Position numbers and translations under genes: made by a program. Of a stretch of 64,000 bases of DNA, positions 58,701-64,000 are shown piece by piece. Each line of letters opens with the position of its first letter. Within the stretch, counting starts at the first letter, position 1. Source of the DNA: Polytrichum commune (taxonomy: Eukaryota; Streptophyta; Polytrichopsida; Polytrichales; Polytrichaceae); NCBI GenBank assembly GCA_950295325.1, contig OX485803.1, positions 57,985,554 to 58,049,553 of the forward strand, written 5' to 3'. The notes under the pieces are model-generated. The model ran no database searches. It was given only the letters and a program-made list of their open reading frames with translations, and was not told the origin of the DNA.

Positions 58701-61546
58701 AGTGCACATATAACAGCACATTGTGTACCTGTCTGCTACTACAAGCGGTTCAACTTCAACTCTTTCTCTAATAGGTTTAGAAGGGGTATTTTTTTCAGGT
58801 GACTGAAGACCAGCGATATACTCTGATAGAGTATATATCACACTTAATGAATTCTGATTATCCCCGTGTTGCGGATGATCTAGTGAGGCTTGGATTTGTT
58901 CCTGAAGATAGGGCTGACCCTGAGAAGACAGCAGCCGTAGTGCCCCAACTAACTCGTGTCATGAGCCAGCTCATACAAGGTGGTGGAGTCCGAAAAATCA
59001 ATGTTCAACAGGTACAGATCTATAAGGGAACCTGGAATCTACTTACAAAAAAATCGTCTGATTGTAGTGAACTTCAAAAAACGCACTTGGAAAAGTAATT
59101 AAGAAAGTATAGTTTTTTTGTTTTTGTTTTTGTTTCGTGGACTGTTATTGTATATGTAAGCAGTCGATGTGTTACTTTTGGGGCTTTCTGCGATCAATGT
59201 CAATGTGTGCACATGTGCAGATGAGTGAGGACTTGGCAATGATATCCAAGGACTACATATTTGTGATTCCACCATACTTTGCACTTATACTACGTGCCTT
59301 CTCAGTCTTGGAGGGAATTGGATTAGATGTAAATCCTGACTTCAGTATCGTCGATTCCTGCTACCCATACCTCTCCAAGCGTCTCCTCACTGATGACAGG
59401 TAGTTACACGTGGTATCCATATCTGGTAAGAGAGGAACTGGTTCCTGTACAAAGGATGTCAGCCATCTATTTATTAGTCAAAGCTTTGAATAGATAAATG
59501 TTGATCAAAGTATGGATACTCAAACAACATGATACAACTGGATGCTATGCATTAGAAGCTTTAATCAGATTGTCGATGTGTCACTTATAGGTTATCGTAT
59601 CTTTGAGCATTTTGCAAATTTGTATAATCTCAAATACCAGACTGAAATCTGATATTAAAATTTAATGGATGATGCAGTCCCCGAACTCGAGCAGCACTTA
59701 AGTACTTTCTGTATGGAGAGAAGACCCAATTAGATATACAAAGAGTAGAAGCATTGGCCTCGGGGTTTCAGAGCTTCAGAGATCTAATGGCTGTGACACC
59801 CGGGGGACCTGATGTTCCACGTCCTAAAGTAAATTATATGGATCCCACAACGAAAGAAGCCTTGAAGCTACTGTTTGCACCTGAAGGCAGCTACATACAA
59901 GAGCTGCTCTTGACTGAGGTAACACCATTGGCATGTCTCCATTGAACCAATAGTGAGTAGGACTTGATTGTGTTCAGTGTTTTCTTCTATGCGTACTATT
60001 TCTCTCGTCATTTTATGGTCTCTGTTGTCTGTACACATCATGTTAATGAAACATCATACAGTCAATTTTGCAAGTTCAACTTCCTGACCTAGATTAGGGG
60101 CACTTTACACCAGAGGTTGAGGCTCGTCACCATTGATATCTAAATCTCATTTGTGGAAAAGGCCAAAACCGTTCCACTTCACTTTGCAATAATGCTTGAG
60201 GGCATAAGGGACCAAGGAAGTTTGGAATTACGAGAAACCTACATGAAGTCCTACATGGCATGCAATTTATACTTTTTTATTCTCTTCTGCATTTTGCATC
60301 AAGCCCTATCTCAAAGAGGTGGGTCTAACACAAAACCAGGAGACAATGACACTTCAAAAGTTCAAAACCCTTGATTTGTTATAGCTTAATAGAAGCGCCC
60401 ACATGAATAGGATGGTGACGAAATAGCATTTGGTTGAGAGCACAGTTGCGTATATCCTTGCACTTGAGGGCCCTTGAGCATACAAAATTCAATTTCAAAT
60501 TTCCATGGTGCAGCCTTCGGGTGAATTTGAAGGGCCGTCACAATTTCATAGTCACGGTCCTTGGTCATAGTGTAAAGTGGCCTCAGTTCTCCACATCTAG
60601 GGCAGCAAGCATAGAATCAGAACACAAGCCCAAGGATATACTCAAGTTCTTCCATATTAGCAGAAAGCTTGTGCCTCCGGCTGCAAGTACATTAATACTA
60701 AGATAATTCCTCACTAAAACCTGAAATATTTCCAGCTAGAGACAGCATAATAGGATCGGATTCAGATTTTTTTCTGATAAGATGTGTTTGAAGAGTTTGA
60801 TATAATGTGTTTATGTCTCTAAACAGGTTGTTCGTGCAGTGGATGCACTCTCTCGGGAAGCACTATCAGAGCTCTGGTATTTCTTCTCAAAGCGTGTGCC
60901 CTTACCTCCAACAATTGCAACAATTGCAATTCCAGGGTCTTGGCCGCTCCCAGGCATGGTTTTTGGTGTCAACACCGTGGCCAAGCTCTCCCCAGAGGAT
61001 TACAAATCACTTGACCTAATCCGACGACTATGGCTCCTTGTAGAGCCTCACCTCACACATCCCAGCTCTGCCAAAGGTATGCTCACCAGAGCAATAACAA
61101 ACTTCCCCAAAGTGCACACACTTTTGCTTATGACGTACATCTTCATAATATTGATATTCCTTTTCTGTCTTTGTGGTAAGTGTGAAACCAATGGAATATG
61201 AGATGATTGCTACAGGGTTTTGCGCTCGGTTAGCTTTGTAAAGTATGATGGCAACAGGTGACATCAAATAATAAGCTTTTGGTTTTATGCAGAATTCGCC
61301 GAAATTGCTCAGGATATGGCTCCGATAGTTAGGGAGCTCCTTCCTGGTGTTACAACAGCTGCCCAGAGATTTGTCATTATGCTTATTCAAAGGCAATCAC
61401 TGCGCCTTGCGGATGACCTTGACGGCCACCACTCCGTTGGAGAATGGGACAGAGACCCAGCTGCCTTTGCTCGCAAAATTCGACCACATCGAGGTTTACC
61501 ACCACCCGGACAGAGTCCGAAAAGCCAACCACAACTGACTGCTTGA
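55794..61546 (+). CDS. Plastid-type ABC1K (ADCK/UbiB family) atypical kinase, 10 exons
   Basis: Exons: 55794-56672, 57106-57303, 57532-57741, 58044-58133, 58461-58664, 58799-59011, 59221-59399, 59678-59918, 60827-61076, 61293-61546. All are GT-AG with consistent phases (905 aa). The N-terminus is Ser/Arg-rich and poor in acidic residues, like an organelle transit peptide. The conserved core has the family's KxGQ motif (Lys293-Gln296, followed by ALSIRPDILP). The Ala-rich nucleotide loop AAASLGQV (353-360) replaces the usual Gly loop. The catalytic Lys is in VAIKVQRPG (Lys375). Next come FFDELDYVQEAKNG, HADPHPGN (Asp503, Asn508) and LDFGLM (Asp521). The long C-terminal part after the kinase is typical of plastid ABC1K proteins that sit in plastoglobules or thylakoids and affect prenyl-lipid metabolism. 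That location is inferred. The exact subfamily was not assigned. All catalytic motifs are present, so the gene looks functional. Confidence 0.92.
60096..60583 (+). mobile_element. MITE family 2, copy D, inside intron 8 of the ABC1K gene
   Basis: A diverged copy begins AGGGGCACTTTACACCAGAG and ends TAGTGTAAAGTGGCCT. It retains GTGGAAAAGGC, CAGGAGACAATGACACTT and CCACATGAATAGGATGG-like blocks of family 2. It lies between exons at 59918 and 60827 and does not disturb splice sites. It is older than copies A to C, judging by divergence. Confidence 0.7.
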
Positions 61547-62449
61547 ATCACTGCCATGTGTATTAACACGGTTGCATTTCCTTGTGGGTACAATGTGTGA
61601 CACAGCTAATTTATTTTCCAATGTACATTGATGGGAGTCCACGGAAGGCCCAGCCTAACTACATCGAAATCAGATGACCTTCCCTCCATTGTAAATAGGT
61701 ATTTAGAGGTTAGGTGACAAATGTCTCTCAAAAGGTCGATTCAATTTCATACAAGTGGACAGGATTGTAATGATATAAAGTAGACCTAGAATATGTTGTA
61801 CAAGTATACTTCAGATTTTTGGAGTGCAAAGAACTCTGAATGCAGGACAGTGGACTGGCAGAGTGCCCAAAAGTGTGAAAGACCAGACTACCTACCTGAC
61901 CTAGTTTTTGGATCTTTGTGTCAATCTAGTAATCCCGTGTCGTGTCTCGGTACTTTCAAGCAACAAGAAAGATGCCCCACACTTTGGTCCAGAAATTGTG
62001 CCTCACTTCTGGCTCCTGCCACTCTTTAGGAGGCATTTATGTTTGTGAATTATGAAAGAGCTCGCCTTTCAATCATGCCAAAGTGCTTGTACTCATGGGT
62101 AACAGGAGGTGTATTTTGGTGAGGATACTTGTTGAACTGACCTTGTTATAAATTATTCAGTAAGATATGCATGAGTAATATCTTATGTACCTGAACTCCA
62201 GTAATTGCTAATTACTGTTTGAGGTTATGAGTACAGTGTGATGAGTGTTTTGGGTTTGTTTGCCAACTACCGTAACTGAACAGAGGTTTAAGTATTACCA
62301 TAAAAGAACGGAGTCGAGTCCCCCACACATGAATTAGTTAGACCACACCAAGAAATGATAAGGATGAATGTTACACGACCGACCAGATTTCTAATGCTTT
62401 GTGAACAGGTTGTGCAGGAAGTTGATAAGCAACACATCTGAAGAACAAA
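61547..62449 (+). other. 3' flank of the ABC1K gene
   Basis: Probable 3' untranslated region and spacer. No further gene was recognised. Confidence 0.35.
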
Positions 62450-62697
62450 GAATACTTGTGTAGCTTGATGCTTCCTTCTTTAGATCACTACAGTACAGTA
62501 GAGACAACAGACTATGTCACTTTCACTCACAACGTAGTTGAAAATGAGGCACACTTTGTGTTGGAGTGTTCCCTCTACAACATCTTAAGAGATAAGTTCC
62601 CTGCCCTATTTGAGAATGTAGTATTAGGAAATCTCAAGTCTTTCTTTTAATCAAACCATCAAGTGGATATCAACTTCTACATTGATTATCCCAATTA
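62450..62697 (+). pseudogene. Retroelement reverse-transcriptase C-terminal zinc-binding fragment
   Basis: The plus-strand frame contains VENEAHFVLECSLYNILRDK followed by FPALFENVVLGNLKSFF. It is followed in frame by a stop at 62648-62650 and then SNHQVDINFY. An E-x-E-x-H-F-x-L-x-C pattern followed by Y-x-x-L-R is the usual C-terminal signature seen after the reverse transcriptase of many non-LTR elements. No reverse transcriptase core lies upstream, so this is a 5'-truncated, decayed fragment. Confidence 0.55.
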
Positions 62698-64000
62698 GTG
62701 TATGGTACTAATTTTTGAAACATGCACTATTTTTTCAAATCTCAAAATTAGTGAGGGTTGAGTGATACTAAATTCATGAATACATGCTCATTTACCATAC
62801 ATTCCAAGAAAATCAATGCATGCTCTAAGGTGCTTGTAGAGTAATAAAAAAAATTACATGCAAACACACGCTTGCCAATGAATAATGCATGTATTTTCAA
62901 TGAATAATGTTACTATGAAAAATAATATTGTCAGTGAATAATGCCAACATGAACAATGTTTTCTAGATCTTTTGATGGCACTAATTTCATAGCTTTGAAA
63001 ATTTTAATATCACCTTTGCTAATTTCCCACACACACTATTAGCCCTCCCTCACTAATTGAGATAATTAGTGTAGGTGTCTCACGGAGGCTACCGTACTCT
63101 GTTACTCTAGAGAAATAGTCTTTTTGACACCATAGTCCCATAAGTCTTCAACTGGCTTCTTGAACTTTAACCCCTACATCCCTAAGAGACCCAAAATGAC
63201 CAAATTTTGAGGGTTATGGACTCAATGAGGTGTGCAACTTCTTAAATTGGATGTGAAATTTTAGTTAGCATTAACGGTTTTGATTTATCATTTAGTGCCC
63301 CAAATTCCGTTGGATTTGGACAAAATGTCAGCCTAACGATTTTTTTCAAAGTGACCATGTGCCAAAATAATTGGCAAGCACCGTTTTTGAAAACTTGCCT
63401 GGTAATGATGTTCCGCCATGTGTGGTAGCCCATAGCCTAAGGTAAACTGCGGGCAAGTCCAAGTTGAGGTTGAGTCCAAGTTTTGCCCTTGATTTCATTG
63501 GTTTGCTTGGTAAACCATTTGGGTAATTGCCAAGCCACTTGTACTGAAGAGGCTTCTAACATGGATAAGACCATCATGGTGTGGAGGAGGGGATTTGTAA
63601 AACCAATTTTTTGGCTATCGCCTAGCCGAAGTTGGCCATTTTCAAATTTTGATGAGATTCATCCGGCTATTAGCCTCTGGAGGTCGTCCAGTGTGAAAAG
63701 GAAGGGCAATCGCCGTTGCAGAGACAGTTACAAGGCTAACCGACTGTCTCTCTCCCCCGGCACTATGAGGAGAGGACAACCGAGACAGAAGGCAGGCTAT
63801 TTTCACTTTTAGAAATCAGGCATAGTCTCTTAGCGGAAGCAATAGGCTTTTCAAAGCACCAACTCTCGGTGATCGAGGTTGGATGGCTATTAGGCAGCTA
63901 AATCAAAATTTAGTAGAGTAGGCAAGTATGTCAAAGCCGTGAGATGCGGACTTCGGTAGAGTCAGAACTTGGACATTGAAGTAAAGTTGTAATTTCAGTG
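62698..64000. other. No gene recognised
   Basis: AT-rich DNA to about 63.1 kb, then mixed sequence. The 109-codon frame at 63483-63812 shows no recognisable domain. AATAATG(C/T)- and GAATAATG-type short repeats occur near 62880-62960. Confidence 0.35.

Noticed and set aside
63483-63812. 109-codon plus-strand frame near the right end
   Set aside because: No recognisable domain, no splice-compatible neighbours, and the composition does not stand out.

Overview
The window is nuclear DNA of a land plant. Its genes have many short GT-AG introns, plastid-targeted products are nuclear-encoded, there is a CHASE-domain histidine kinase, and degraded plant-type transposons (CACTA, MULE) are abundant. 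The unusual DDE element, the divergent CHASE domain and the gene-poor, repeat-rich layout suggest a seed-free plant (lycophyte, fern or bryophyte). That placement is inference; the species cannot be named from the sequence alone.

Layout. Positions 1-7.1 kb are transposon debris: a CACTA/TNP2-like transposase fragment running off the left edge (minus strand), a ~178-bp tandem array of about four copies, and a broken MULE transposase with a SWIM zinc finger (minus strand). Positions 7.7-12.5 kb hold an intact 9-exon gene for a plastid Ycf23/DUF561-like TIM-barrel protein (315 aa). Positions 14.2-24.0 kb look like one mobile unit. It has a plus-strand DDE-transposase-like gene (at least three frame breaks, C-terminal BAH-like segment) convergent with a minus-strand two-exon coiled-coil/RING-like gene (one in-frame stop), and a 25-bp inverted repeat lies on both outer sides. 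Positions 24-42.9 kb are mostly non-coding. They contain several MITE families, foldbacks, mini- and microsatellites, and one minus-strand ORF resembling only the luminal domain of a TM9SF (EMP70) protein.

Positions 43.1-52.3 kb hold an intact 17-exon hybrid histidine kinase with a CHASE domain, of cytokinin-receptor architecture (1231 aa). Positions 55.8-61.5 kb hold an intact 10-exon plastid-type ABC1K/UbiB atypical kinase (905 aa). The right end contains a retroelement C-terminal fragment (62.4-62.7 kb) and unassigned DNA.

The three intact host genes are independent single genes on the plus strand. Two encode probable plastid proteins and one a membrane hormone-type sensor kinase; nothing shows that they work together. 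All exon models were built by hand from GT-AG sites and reading-frame phase. They are phase-consistent from start to stop, which is the main support for them.
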